Part shown: positions 9,750 to 18,106 of the stretch, piece after piece
Layout: each line of letters begins with the position of its first letter
How positions within the stretch are numbered: position 1 is the stretch's first letter
NCBI RefSeq assembly: GCF_001884185.1
Contig: NZ_MAOE01000090.1
Coordinates: 34,787-98,786 of the forward strand
Direction: 5' to 3'
Length of the DNA: 64,000 bases
Source of the DNA: Bacillus albus
Lineage (GTDB): Bacteria > Bacillota > Bacilli > Bacillales > Bacillaceae_G
Program-made: the position numbers and the translations under genes
Notes under the pieces: generated by a model
The model's database searches: none
What the model was told of the DNA's origin: nothing
The model's input: the letters and a program-made list of their open reading frames with translations, nothing else

Positions 9750-9893
9750 TTGAAGAAAAGAAAATATTTACTTGCTATCATGTCTACTATTTTATCTGTA
9801 GGTTTCTTGTGCGGTTGTAATGGCGTTGATGAGAATGAGCCAGATCCAACTGAAGAACCTTCTGAAGAAATTCAAGAAAAGAATAATCAATAA
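9750..9893 (+). CDS. 47-residue lipoprotein
   Basis: This short gene starts with TTG at 9750 after GAAAGGAG. The product begins MKKRKYLLAIM, runs through a hydrophobic stretch and has a lipobox ending GFLCGC, with the modified cysteine at residue 23. The mature part is only about 25 residues and very acidic (DENEPDPTEEPSEE). It would be a lipid-anchored acidic peptide on the outer face of the membrane. Function unknown; the signal peptide makes the gene credible despite its size. Confidence 0.75.
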   Translation: MKKRKYLLAIMSTILSVGFLCGCNGVDENEPDPTEEPSEEIQEKNNQ

Positions 9894-9994
9894 CAGGTTA
9901 ATGTAAAGATTATTATTGTCTTAGAGCAGCTTCTTAAATATAGGAGAACCTAATTGAAGTAGAACAATATAAAGTAATCCAATAGAATAAAATA

Positions 9995-10050
9995 AGAAAA
10001 AACACCTCTTATGCCTTATTTTATTAGATATGGTACAAGAGGTGTTTTCT
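9995..10050 (+). terminator. Terminator after lipoprotein gene
   Basis: AAAAAACACCTCTT pairs with AAGAGGTGTTTTCT around a long AT-rich loop. It lies about 100 bases past the lipoprotein stop and could work in both directions. The rest of the gap up to 10356 shows no gene. Confidence 0.7.
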
Positions 10051-10356
10051 GTTTATAGGTACATTTCAGAAATTTATACAGTTACTTCTTATCCTCTAAA
10101 AATTGTCACTTTAACCAGGCCACTTGCCTTTTCAAAATACTCATGCTAAGCATCCTGATTTTAAAACAAAAAGTTTACTTTCTACATAAACTAATCCCGC
10201 AACCAACTAGGAAATCAAAATCTAACCGTTGTCTTCATTAGTTAAGTAACCGTAATTAAAACTAGCTCCCTGCTTACTTATTATTGAGTAATAAGAATAC
10301 TTAAGTAGTTTGAAGTAAATATTATAACTGTTACAAATCAAAAGGAGGTCATTATA

Positions 10357-10536
10357 ATGAACAAACAAAGAGCAAAAGAGATTGCCGCTTCACCAGTCAT
10401 GGCTAACGTAACGTATAATGGAGTTTCAATTTATATTCAAAATGTGAATGAAAATAATGAAACAGCTAGAATTTATCCTCTTAATGAACCAAATAATGAA
10501 CAAGAAATTCCTTTATCCAACTTAATAGAACATTAA
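10357..10536 (+). CDS. sspH: H-type small acid-soluble spore protein
   Basis: The product has 59 residues and begins MNKQRAKEIAASPVMANVTY, followed by NGVSIYIQNV and a C-terminal EIPLSNLIEH, the signature of SspH-family minor small acid-soluble proteins of the spore core. AAAGGAGG precedes the ATG. The gene stands alone and ends in a strong terminator. Such genes are transcribed in the forespore; I did not find a certain sigma-G promoter. The product is a hallmark of a Bacillus spore former. Confidence 0.92.
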   Translation: MNKQRAKEIAASPVMANVTYNGVSIYIQNVNENNETARIYPLNEPNNEQEIPLSNLIEH

Positions 10537-10562
10537 TTGGTTACATGCTATCTCAATAAATA

Positions 10563-10613
10563 ATTACTCAAACATACAAACACCATTGTAAGTGGTGCTT
10601 GTATGTTTGAGTA
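10563..10613 (+). terminator. Strong terminator after sspH
   Basis: ATTACTCAAACATACAAACA pairs almost perfectly with TGCTTGTATGTTTGAGTAAT across a short loop, followed by a T-rich tail. Confidence 0.8.
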
Positions 10614-10828
10614 ATCTTATTTTCTATTTTCTTCTAGCTAATTAAGTTAATAAGGATAAAAAACATTTTTGATTGGTGGTTACAATCCTCTTTAATAAAG
10701 CAGCAAAAAAACTACCAAAATTATGGTAGCATTTACTACATAAATGACTTATTTAAACTATTGATAACAATGTACCTCCAACGGCACCAGTAAAAATGTA
10801 AAAACATGCCTCACTAGTTTAAGGGGCG

Positions 10829-10966
10829 CTCAAGCAAGCTTAAGTTCCCTTTCATTAAATTCAAAGATGAAGAAGTAAAACGGGTTTGTCATGTATGTTA
10901 GAAATGGACACCGGCACTGCTGATTTAAAGGATAGAGTTTTCGTATTAAAACGTGAAGAACCTTAA
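10829..10966 (+). pseudogene. Small frameshifted coding relic
   Basis: One frame reads LKFPFIKFKDEEVKRVCHV and stops; the next frame continues LEMDTGTADLKDRVFVLKRE to a stop at 10966. The two look like one short protein broken by a single-base shift. No start codon with a ribosome site is kept. I do not recognise the family. Confidence 0.35.
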
Positions 10967-11000
10967 TATAAAGGGTTTAAGTATACTGGAGGAAATTAAT

Positions 11001-11870
11001 ATGTCTCACCTACCCGAATGGATGCTTGTCATTCTACGCTCTTTATTCATATTAATTATTTTATTTACTATCACAAAATGTTTAGGAAAAAGGCAAATCT
11101 CTCAACTTTCCTTTTTTGAGTACGTAGCTGGAATGACAATCGGTGGTATCGCCTCTCAAGTATCTACAGGGCTAGACCAAAAGTTTTTCCATGGTGTTTT
11201 TGCCATACTTATTTTCGCTTCGATACCTTTTTTTGTAGGAATTCTTTCCTTAAAAAACAAAGCCGCAAGAGATTTCTTTGAAGGCAAGTCCACAGTTTTA
11301 ATAAAAGATGGCAAAATACTTGAGGATAATTTAAAGAAAGAAAAGTATACCAGTGATGAATTACTTGAACTTCTCAGAGGAAGTGGGTCCTTTAGTATAT
11401 CCGAAGTAGAATTTGCCGTCTTAGAACCAAGCGGAGAATTAAATGTATTATTAAAGAAAGAATCTCAACCACTTACAGCAAAAGATATTGGCTTGAAAGT
11501 ACCAAATAAAAAGGAACCACAAACTGTTATTATAGATGGAAATGTACTAGATGAACCTCTTTCAGCTAGTGGGCATAACCGCGCTTGGTTACATTCTGAA
11601 CTAGAAAAACTCGGTGTTGTCATTGAAAATGTCTTTCTCGGTCAAGTTGATTCATACGGACAACTTACTATCGACATTTATAATGATAAACTCCAAATGC
11701 CTTCTCCTCAAAACAAACCTTTATTACTAGCATCTTTAAAAAAATGCCATGCTGATCTTGAACTATTTTCTTTAGAAACGAAATCAAAAAAGGCAAGTGA
11801 AATGTATAGTAAAAATGCAAAGCAAATTGAAGCTATTCTAAACAAGGTAACCTACCTTCTAAAGGAATAA
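11001..11870 (+). CDS. DUF421/YetF-type membrane protein
   Basis: The protein has 289 residues from the ATG at 11001, chosen for the GGAGG 10 bases upstream. Two or three N-terminal membrane helices end in CLGKRQISQLSFFEY and VAGMTIGGIA, the DUF421 signature, followed by a soluble domain (FFEGKSTVLIKDGKI, FAVLEPSGELNVLLKK) and a second YetF-type C-terminal domain. The family is common in Bacillus spore and envelope regulons; its molecular function is unsettled. It has its own terminator and no coupled gene. Confidence 0.88.
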   Translation: MSHLPEWMLVILRSLFILIILFTITKCLGKRQISQLSFFEYVAGMTIGGIASQVSTGLDQKFFHGVFAILIFASIPFFVGILSLKNKAARDFFEGKSTVLIKDGKILEDNLKKEKYTSDELLELLRGSGSFSISEVEFAVLEPSGELNVLLKKESQPLTAKDIGLKVPNKKEPQTVIIDGNVLDEPLSASGHNRAWLHSELEKLGVVIENVFLGQVDSYGQLTIDIYNDKLQMPSPQNKPLLLASLKKCHADLELFSLETKSKKASEMYSKNAKQIEAILNKVTYLLKE

Positions 11871-11898
11871 AAAAGGACGTTCTCACAAGCGTCCTTTT
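11871..11898 (+). terminator. Terminator after DUF421 gene
   Basis: AAAAGGACG pairs with CGTCCTTTT directly after the stop codon. Confidence 0.85.
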
Positions 11899-12390
11899 CT
11901 CATAGTGTCGGAAAAGCCTTTAGGGGTTTCCCAACACTCTGACATCTTTATAGATTTTAGCGAATGAAAACAATAAATGAGGATGGATTTGGGCTTCTTT
12001 ACTAGGATTAGGAATCTTTTATGTGTATTAACAACGCGTAATTCAAATATGACAAGACCTAGCCAACAATCCTAGTAACAGGTCCAATAAAGCTAGGCGG
12101 CGTATCAGAGAACCGATCCACCTACAGCGAACGATTCGTAATTCTCCAGCCAGATTCGTATTGTCTCCTTGGAAGCATATCCATCAATTCTAGTCATCTT
12201 CAAAGCTCTTGACTCAGCCCTCCCTAAAAAACTTAAACCACTAATAGTATTACATACTATAAAACTATTAATAACTAATACTTTAATAATTATTAGTTTT
12301 ATATTATATATAATGAAGGCTCAAGGAATAACATATGCGAGTGTAAAGAGATAACAGAAATACTTCAATCACTCCCTACAGAGAAGCAGA
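11899..12390. other. Gene-free stretch
   Basis: About 490 bases. It contains a weak hairpin (GTGTCGGAAA...TTTCCCAACAC near 11906) and short degenerate frames but no gene I can support. It marks the boundary between envelope genes and the mobile region. Confidence 0.4.
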
Positions 12391-12786
12391 TTAAGGTTCT
12401 TGAGAATCAAGCTTATTTTGAAGCTGTGGCAAAGATGATTGAACAAAACAATTTAATTCTTTTAGAACAGATGAAAACTCTACAGCTAATTCAGAAATTA
12501 CAAACTTATGATTAATTAATTCTACATATGCTTCCATATATAATGTCTCTTTATCTATACTACCAGCCTCTGTTTGTGCAGAGGCTTTTGTTATGCGTTG
12601 ATTCATATTTTGAATTTGAATTGTTTCTTTCACATGTATCAATAGATCTTCTAATAAACCTGGTGTAGATTCCAATTCCTGCTTTTCAATTTCCTCTGTA
12701 ACAGCACTAATAAACTCCCATAGTACTTTTGCACCTAATAGTTCTGCTAATCGTTTTTCACGCATTTCAAATGTTTTCATATTCAT
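12391..12786 (-). CDS. Helical hypothetical protein
   Basis: The protein has 131 residues from the ATG at 12786, preceded by GAGGAAG; an in-frame GTG at 12795 is crowded by the same site. It is soluble, acidic and predicted mostly helical, with many Glu/Leu/Lys residues and no membrane segment. No recognised domain. It lies next to the XRE repressor gene and in the same direction, so the two could be co-regulated, but the product gives no clue to function. Confidence 0.6.
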   Translation of the reverse strand: MNMKTFEMREKRLAELLGAKVLWEFISAVTEEIEKQELESTPGLLEDLLIHVKETIQIQNMNQRITKASAQTEAGSIDKETLYMEAYVELINHKFVISELAVEFSSVLKELNCFVQSSLPQLQNKLDSQEP

Positions 12787-12880
12787 ATTGAACACTTCCT
12801 CTTCTGTATTTTTTACTATTAATTGGACTATCTAAATTATGATAGAACTGCTATATGTGGTAATCAGGTTCTCCACGCCT

Positions 12881-12904
12881 CCTTGTAAACTATAGTTTAC
12901 AAGG
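12881..12904. promoter_or_regulatory. Perfect 24-bp palindrome, candidate XRE operator
   Basis: The half site CCTTGTAAACTA is followed immediately by its exact reverse complement. The core GTAAACTATAGTTTAC recurs with small changes at 13135 and 13202 in the divergent promoter region. Here it overlaps the TAG stop codon of the small XRE gene, so it could control the next gene downstream (ending 12391). Confidence 0.7.
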
Positions 12905-13087
12905 AGGACTAAAAATAGATTCCACGCTTGTTCCTAAAACTTTTGCTATTTTTATGGCTAACTTAACGCTAGGTTGTTTTTTATTATTCTCTATCTCAGA
13001 AATATAAGTGCGCGATAAACCAACTTGTGCCGCTAATTTTTCTTGTGATATTAATTTTCCCTTCCTTAATTCAGCTATCTTATTCAT
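12890..13087 (-). CDS. Small XRE-family repressor
   Basis: The protein has 65 residues from the ATG at 13087, which follows AGGAG; an upstream in-frame GTG at 13105 has no site. It is almost all helix-turn-helix: EKLAAQVGLSRTYISEIENN is the recognition segment, followed by PSVKLAIKIAKVLGTSVESI. This is a Cro/C1-type DNA-binding protein, probably an autorepressor given the palindromes at both ends of its gene. It diverges from a second XRE gene, as in phage and element control switches. Confidence 0.88.
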   Translation of the reverse strand: MNKIAELRKGKLISQEKLAAQVGLSRTYISEIENNKKQPSVKLAIKIAKVLGTSVESIFSPPCKL

Positions 13088-13134
13088 TGCTCTACTCCTC
13101 TCCACTTATGTATTCATACGATTACAAAACAATT

Positions 13135-13217
13135 GTAAACCATAGTTTACTTAATCGTCAACAATGTTTTACATGTTTTTTCTCTATTTTAGTTTCTTTT
13201 TGTAAATTATTGTTTAC
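13135..13217. promoter_or_regulatory. Two palindromic operator-like sites in divergent promoter
   Basis: GTAAACCATAGTTTAC (13135-13150) and GTAAATTATTGTTTAC (13202-13217) are variants of the perfect palindrome at 12881. They sit between the two divergent XRE genes, the expected place for operators of one or both proteins. Confidence 0.7.
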
Positions 13218-13239
13218 AATTGTACTAGGAGGATTACAC

Positions 13240-13599
13240 ATGAAGAAAACTCTTGGTGAAATTATTAAAAATTATCGTTTAACAAATAAGCTATCCTTAC
13301 GCGATTTTGCTCAAAAATGTGATGTTAGTCATACTTATATAGACAAACTTGAAAAAGGCGTAGATTCCAGAACTGGAAAACCCGTAGAACCAACACTATT
13401 AGTAATAGAAAAGATATCAAACGCCATGAATATAAGTACTAAATCCTTATTAGAAGAAATCGGATTCATTGCAAAAGATAGTACCGAAGTACATAATACA
13501 GAATTAGAGAAATGGTTTAAAGCTATTAAAAATTCCTCTCCCCAAAAGCGAGAGGAATTAAAGAAGTTTTGGGAGTTTATAATACAGAAAAAAGATTAA
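13240..13599 (+). CDS. XRE-family regulator with C-terminal extension
   Basis: The protein has 119 residues from the ATG at 13240, after AGGAGG. The helix-turn-helix is at residues 5-70 (LSLRDFAQKCDVSHTYIDKL), with a longer than usual linker containing RTGKPVEPT. A C-terminal helical tail (EKWFKAIKNSSPQKREELKK) is likely for dimerisation. Expression is probably controlled by the palindrome 23 bases upstream of its start. It diverges from the small repressor. Confidence 0.88.
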   Translation: MKKTLGEIIKNYRLTNKLSLRDFAQKCDVSHTYIDKLEKGVDSRTGKPVEPTLLVIEKISNAMNISTKSLLEEIGFIAKDSTEVHNTELEKWFKAIKNSSPQKREELKKFWEFIIQKKD

Positions 13600-13613
13600 T
13601 ATATCAAATAGAT

Positions 13614-13760
13614 CTCCCCCTTGACAGGGTGGAGGTCGCTGGTTCGAGGCAGTTTGGGATCATACCTGAAACCCCTTGATGTTCAAGGGGTTTTCTTATG
13701 TATAACAGTTTTACCAAAAGGATGAAACAGCACTTTCGGGGCAGAAATGGGGCAGAAAGT
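13614..13760 (+). other. Candidate left attachment region
   Basis: A tRNA 3'-half-like piece (TTGACAGGGTGGAGGTCG, then GGTTCGAG) is followed by an ACCCCTTGA/TCAAGGGGT hairpin. At 13741-13754 lies GCAGAAATGGGGCA. Both motifs recur at 21395 and 21265, in the order expected of the two ends of an integrated element. The region probably marks attL of a decayed element with its integrase near the other end. Confidence 0.5.
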
Positions 13761-13821
13761 TTCATTTATAGATTTACTACATCTGGATAATATCAAAATT
13801 TAACAACTTCTTATAATACTT

Positions 13822-14286
13822 TTATTCACTACAATAAATTATTTCACATTCCTTTCTTAACTCATCAAAAGAAAGATTATTAAGCTTCTTCATATACTTT
13901 GTAACTCCTATAAAAAATATATTTTCTAAATAAGAGGGGTTTAGCGAAAATACATTATCCACATAAAACTTCAATCTTTTTAGTTCTATTTCTTTTTTAG
14001 GTGCATTCTTACTTTTTCCATCTAAAAATATAATCAAACTTTTTTTACTACCGCTATCACTATTAACGCTATATTCTATAAATTGCGTCAGTTCTCCAAT
14101 ATGAACTTTTCTATCACCTGTTGAAGAGTGTTCTAAGACTACAATATTATCAATACCTTTAAAAATTAAATCTGGAGTATAAAATGTTTTTTCTCTTTCC
14201 TCCATATACTTAAATGTTTCTCTTATTTTTTTCAGTTTTTTTATTTCAAAATTATCCTTGAAAATTCTATCTTTTCTTTTCCCCAT
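13822..14286 (-). CDS. Hypothetical protein, possible nuclease-like fold
   Basis: The protein has 154 residues and is lysine-rich; GGAG precedes its ATG. The middle holds PDLIFKGIDNIVVLEHS and a later hydrophobic strand SLIIFLDG. The pattern of an acidic residue before a hydrophobic strand ending in a glutamate vaguely recalls PD-(D/E)XK nucleases, but no E-x-K is present. It lies inside the decayed element and may be cargo. I do not recognise the family. Confidence 0.6.
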   Translation of the reverse strand: MGKRKDRIFKDNFEIKKLKKIRETFKYMEEREKTFYTPDLIFKGIDNIVVLEHSSTGDRKVHIGELTQFIEYSVNSDSGSKKSLIIFLDGKSKNAPKKEIELKRLKFYVDNVFSLNPSYLENIFFIGVTKYMKKLNNLSFDELRKECEIIYCSE

Positions 14287-14412
14287 AGTTTTTCAACTCC
14301 ATTTACATCTTTTTATACAAATAATAAAATTAACTAAGTTTTTTTATTTGAGGGATTTTTTTATGTGCACTGACTAAAAAGAAGGATTTCATAACGAAAG
14401 AGCACGGTCGTA

Positions 14413-14456
14413 AAAAAACACCCCGCTAAGACTTAGCGAAATTCAGGGTGTTTTTA
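14413..14456. terminator. Bidirectional hairpin with nested stem
   Basis: AAAAACACCC pairs with GGGTGTTTTT, enclosing a second stem CGCTAAG/CTTAGCG. T-runs follow on both strands. It separates the minus-strand gene starting at 14286 from the short RNA unit. Confidence 0.65.
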
Positions 14457-14580
14457 TATTTATGCGTATATTTCGTTATTTAAATACCTCTTCCTATTTT
14501 CATTGTATATACCCCTATTTTAAACAAGCTACTTGGCTTTATATAGAATTAAAGCAACTCTACAATAAATGATGGTTTTC

Positions 14581-14609
14581 TTGCAATATTTTTCAAAAAA
14601 ACATATAAT
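14581..14609 (+). promoter_or_regulatory. Strong sigma-A promoter for a short RNA
   Basis: TTGCAA (14581-14586) and TATAAT (14604-14609) are separated by exactly 17 bases. Transcription would start at about 14616. No open reading frame follows; a terminator is reached within about 45 bases. Confidence 0.75.
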
Positions 14610-14615
14610 AATTAT

Positions 14616-14661
14616 AGGGTTCAGGGATAGCCTGGACGAGCCACCTTTTAGGTGGTTTTTT
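14616..14661 (+). ncRNA. Short structured RNA next to DUF3800 gene
   Basis: From the predicted start the transcript is about 45 bases. It holds a small stem (CAGG, loop GATAG, CCTG) and a terminator (CCACC, loop TTTTA, GGTGG, then six T). It has no start codon. It runs toward the 3' end of the DUF3800 gene on the other strand. Several small structured RNAs found next to DUF3800 genes have been named DUF3800 motifs; whether this one matches a named class needs a covariance search. Confidence 0.6.
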
Positions 14662-14664
14662 ATT

Positions 14665-15534
14665 TTATGGAAACTTCTTCAACCCATACCCACTATATAG
14701 TGGGTAATTATGAATTTTCTCTTCAATCACTTCAAAAGCTCTATCTTTCTTATCTACTGATACATATTTGAATATAGGATAAGAAACCAAATCCGCTAAT
14801 TCTAATAATATAAAGGATGTTTGATTTTCCTGTTTAAAGCACCATTTAGGATTAAAGTATACTCCCTTAATGCATTGAAAATCTTCCGCTCCCCAGTATC
14901 TATTACCATTTTCAAGCAAGTCAACTAAGTGTTCTAATATGATTTTATCTTCTTTTTTCCCCCTGGATTCTAATAAAAGCATACCAGTTTTTCCAGAACC
15001 CCTTAAGTATCTACAATACCTTTCTACAATAAACTCTAAGCATAAATTATAAACTGGAAAAGGCTTCGAATAGCTTAATATATGCATAAGTTTATCAATT
15101 GAAGAACTAAAAATTTTAAAGTTTGTTTTTTCTACCAAAGATGAAATGTCACCCATTAGTTCTCCATAGTTAATAGCTTTAGGATTGAACGGCCCTTCTT
15201 TTTTTCTGATTTCTCTGGAATGTAAAACCACTCTTTGTAGACCCTTTTTATATTGATATTTCCCTTCATTCCAGTAACCATATTTAATACTATTCATTGT
15301 ATCTTTAAAACTAACAAAGTTATTCCGTTCCATCACAACGCCTGTTATGGTGAACCATCGGTCATGAGGTAACACTATATCACTCTGATCTCCAAATGTA
15401 GAAAAGAAATCTTCTTTAACCTTTTTTTGTATACCTTTAAAATCTGTGGTCCCATTTTCATCAATTGCCATAAAGGTATCAATATCTTTATTCCAATTTT
15501 CAATAAGCGTAGGTCTATTTCTCCAATCTGACAT
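14665..15534 (-). CDS. DUF3800-family protein (RNase H-like fold)
   Basis: The protein has 289 residues. It has the DUF3800 pattern: FMAIDENG near residue 25, the LHSREIR motif, LLLESRGKKED in the middle and LLELADLVSYPIFKY near the end. The acidic residues (D25, E26, E in LLLES, D in LADLV) fit a metal-dependent RNase H-like active site, which is inference from the family. Its 3' end meets the short RNA at 14616-14661. DUF3800 genes are frequent in phages, integrative elements and defence regions. No partner protein is adjacent. Confidence 0.85.
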   Translation of the reverse strand: MSDWRNRPTLIENWNKDIDTFMAIDENGTTDFKGIQKKVKEDFFSTFGDQSDIVLPHDRWFTITGVVMERNNFVSFKDTMNSIKYGYWNEGKYQYKKGLQRVVLHSREIRKKEGPFNPKAINYGELMGDISSLVEKTNFKIFSSSIDKLMHILSYSKPFPVYNLCLEFIVERYCRYLRGSGKTGMLLLESRGKKEDKIILEHLVDLLENGNRYWGAEDFQCIKGVYFNPKWCFKQENQTSFILLELADLVSYPIFKYVSVDKKDRAFEVIEEKIHNYPLYSGYGLKKFP

Positions 15535-15691
15535 TATTCATTGCCGTCTCCTTCTTTATATTTTTTTATATAGATATTGTATCAGAGTTTTGAAAGGATA
15601 ACAGAAAAGTTTTACATATTATACAAATAAAATCCCCTTTACCTCTTATACAGCATAATATAAAATTTTGTTAATTCCTTTATATTAAATC

Positions 15692-16970
15692 TTAAAACAA
15701 TATAAATTTAATTGAATTTGTTTTACAAAGATAGCGAATCATAACGTTTCTTTCAATACTAATTTCAGCCGGAATACTTCCACAGTGAGCATGATGTGCT
15801 ATATGAATAAGTGCAATGATTCTCGCTACTTGTCCGACTAACTTACCTCCCCAGGATTGAAAGTGGCCATAAGATAACTCATTGCCTTCTCTCATGAGTG
15901 TTTCCATGTGAATGCGATACTTATTAAAAAGCATTTGCGCCTCTTCCCTTATCTCTGCTGTTTCTATTTTTCGATACCCTATAAAACTTTTAGGAACTGC
16001 ATATAAAAAGCGGGCCATTAAACCACGATTATAGAAATACTCCGGTAAACGCTTGATAAAATCTAACTGTGCAAACAATCCCACTGTTAAATGTGGATTA
16101 TCTACCTTTTCCGTTCTTCCTCTACGATCTACTGTTATCTGATCTTGACTAAATCCTTTCAGATACACATCTATGTTAGTATTACTGGAATATCTGCCTT
16201 TAATAAGATTAAAAAATCCCCTTCTACCGATAACACTGCCATACGACCAGCATTATTTAACATAAGTGTTATAAGCTGTTCTGGTGTAACATCGTCCGTA
16301 AAGTACCGTATAGGATGAACAAACTCTGCCTTTTCCATTTCTTCAACCTTGGCATTTAATTCCCCCTGTATAGCAGCTGCATCCTCTTCTGATTGGTTTT
16401 GTTTAGCTTTAACCAAGTCTTTCTTTAAATCCTCTATAAGCCGCTCTAATACATCCTTTTCATGTCTACTTTGTTCTATTGCAATTCGTCTTTTAGTATT
16501 CTCTTCATTTTCATGTTCCAGCAACGGAAACATGAATGCCTTAAACACACTCGACTTTCGATTACTTGGTGGCATAAAGGTAATCAAATATGTATTTAAC
16601 GGCTCATACCAGCCTTTACTTGGTTGAATGCTGCACCTTTTCGCCAAAAAAGCGACTGATAAGACAGATAAGGCCATCATACAAGCCATATCGACAGGTG
16701 TTTGTGTCTGTTCTGCTACACCTTCTATATATTCCCTTAACCATTTCGGGAACACTTCAACTGGAAACAGGGGTACCTCATATTCATCAAAAGTAATAAT
16801 CTCCTCCCCACTCTTGTTGGGCCATTATTTTGTTGCTGTTCTGCCGGCATGATTTTATCTATTGTCACATTTGGAAGATTAGTTCCTAAAATACTATTTA
16901 TCCTTTCAGTACCAAGGCTCTTTCTCGCTACTTCAATTGCCAGCCGTCTGATCTCATTGAATATATACCA
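15692..16970 (-). pseudogene. DUF3987 primase/helicase-like gene, broken
   Basis: Pieces of one protein lie in successive frames. Upstream come RRLAIEVARKSLGTERI and NVTIDKIMPAEQQQNNG, then IITFDEYEVPLFPVEVF, then the main part from FPKWLREYIEGVAEQT through a P-loop-like MPPSNRKSS to LMLNNAGRMAVLSVEGD. The downstream piece is LKGFSQDQITVDRRGR to SWGGKLVGQVARII. At least two shifts or deletions are needed to join them, and the C-terminus ends in unrelated sequence. Intact relatives (DUF3987) are replication proteins of phages and integrative elements. Confidence 0.8.
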
Positions 16971-17204
16971 GACGAATCAAGCCAAAATAACGGTTAAAAA
17001 ATAACGGTTATGCTCAATTTCATGAGTTAACCGCCGCTCTTAAGATAATATTCCGTATCTTACGCGTTCTTTTTTAGCTGTCCTTCTGTACTATTTATAA
17101 AAGAAGTGTGATAGAATCTATTTGATTTGAATATTTTTTTGATTGTCCATATGAAAGTTGGCGCTTTCGTATGGATTTTTTTATTTCTATCACCATTTTC
17201 ATAC

Positions 17205-17528
17205 TCATTTATTAAGCAGCGGTAACTTACGCATAATATTAGCACGCTTTAATATTTCAGCTGCCCTTTTCTCCAATTTGCTTACAGCTTCTTTCTTCTC
17301 TTCCTCTGTCTCTGGGCGATAATATCCACTCTTTCCAATACAATTACTTGAACCTATTAGGTAGCCATGCTTTTCTATTAATCTCCTTACAATAGCCCTA
17401 ATCTCTTCATCAGTTCCTCCAATCACTGCAATAATACCCTTAACAGTAATTGCATTTCCCTTCCCATAACCAATAAGCGATAAGACTTTATGCTCGCGTT
17501 CTGTTAATATATTTAGTTTGTTATTCAT
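17205..17528 (-). CDS. Winged-helix-like protein of the integrative element
   Basis: The protein has 107 residues from the ATG at 17528, chosen for AGGGAGA upstream; a longer frame starts at 17597 inside the preceding gene. LTEREHKVLSLIGYGKGNAI and the following EEIRAIVRRLIEKHGYLI read as a winged helix, with a charged helical tail. It sits between the broken excisionase and the broken DUF3987 gene, the normal place for an element replication accessory protein. Function is inferred from position only. Confidence 0.65.
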   Translation of the reverse strand: MNNKLNILTEREHKVLSLIGYGKGNAITVKGIIAVIGGTDEEIRAIVRRLIEKHGYLIGSSNCIGKSGYYRPETEEEKKEAVSKLEKRAAEILKRANIMRKLPLLNK

Positions 17529-17542
17529 ACTAATTCTCCCTT

Positions 17543-17745
17543 TCATTGATTTGTAGCTTGTCCATCTAAACATTGCAATTCTTTCTTTGTCATCCACCGA
17601 TTAAGTGTCTCTTTTCGAAATAGTTTTCTTCTACCTATGCGAATACACGGTAGCGAACCATAGATACTTTCTTTATAAACTAAGTCTAAGGATACTACTA
17701 AATATGTAGCAGCTTCCTTTGCCGTAAGTGTAAATCGCGCTCCAT
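17543..17745 (-). pseudogene. Excisionase-like HTH gene, frameshifted
   Basis: The ATG at 17745 follows AAGGAGG and overlaps the stop of the upstream gene, but its frame ends after 15 codons. A neighbouring frame then reads LTAKEAATYLVVSLDLVYK and IGRRKLFRKETLNRWM, a classic excisionase (MerR-like) DNA-binding domain. The full span is 203 bases, one short of a whole frame, so a single-base deletion near the start explains the break. Confidence 0.8.
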
Positions 17746-17924
17746 TAACTCACCTCCTTCTTAATCCCTTCAATCGCTATAATAATTTTTTGTCTACGTT
17801 CCACAGATAAATCACTCCTTAACCAAAGGATTACGGTGTTTTCATGTATTTCTAATTTTTAAGCAATCATCCAGTTGGGGATTTTATCCTTCAAATTTTT
17901 AATATCCTGATTTCTATTAGACAT
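17745..17924 (-). pseudogene. Small HTH protein gene with in-frame stop
   Basis: The ATG at 17924 opens a 60-codon frame reading MSNRNQDIKNLKDKIPNWMI, then a TAA at codon 22, then KLEIHENTVILWLRSDLSV and RRQKIIIAIEGIKKEV. The two halves form one helix-turn-helix protein interrupted by a single nonsense codon. It overlaps the excisionase start, as in intact elements. Confidence 0.75.
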
Positions 17925-18106
17925 TATCTAAATTCCTCCTAACTTTTGAATAGTGGTTGTGATGTTGATAGTTATATTATAAAATAAAATTGTTACTTAA
18001 TATAAATGATTTTCATCATTATTACGTAACAAAAATATAAATGTTACTAAATTAAACATAAAAACCCCATCCATTTCGTAACAAATTAAATAAGAGGTGA
18101 AATGAT

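Noticed and set aside
13614-13670. Working tRNA gene
   Set aside because: Only a 3' half is visible; no acceptor 5' strand or D arm could be found.
13822-14286. Restriction-type nuclease
   Set aside because: The acidic residues around PDLIF and VVLEHS are suggestive, but no E-x-K is present, so I left it as hypothetical.
17060-17245. 61-residue minus-strand frame
   Set aside because: Overlaps the end of the winged-helix gene, lacks a ribosome site and has no protein-like pattern.
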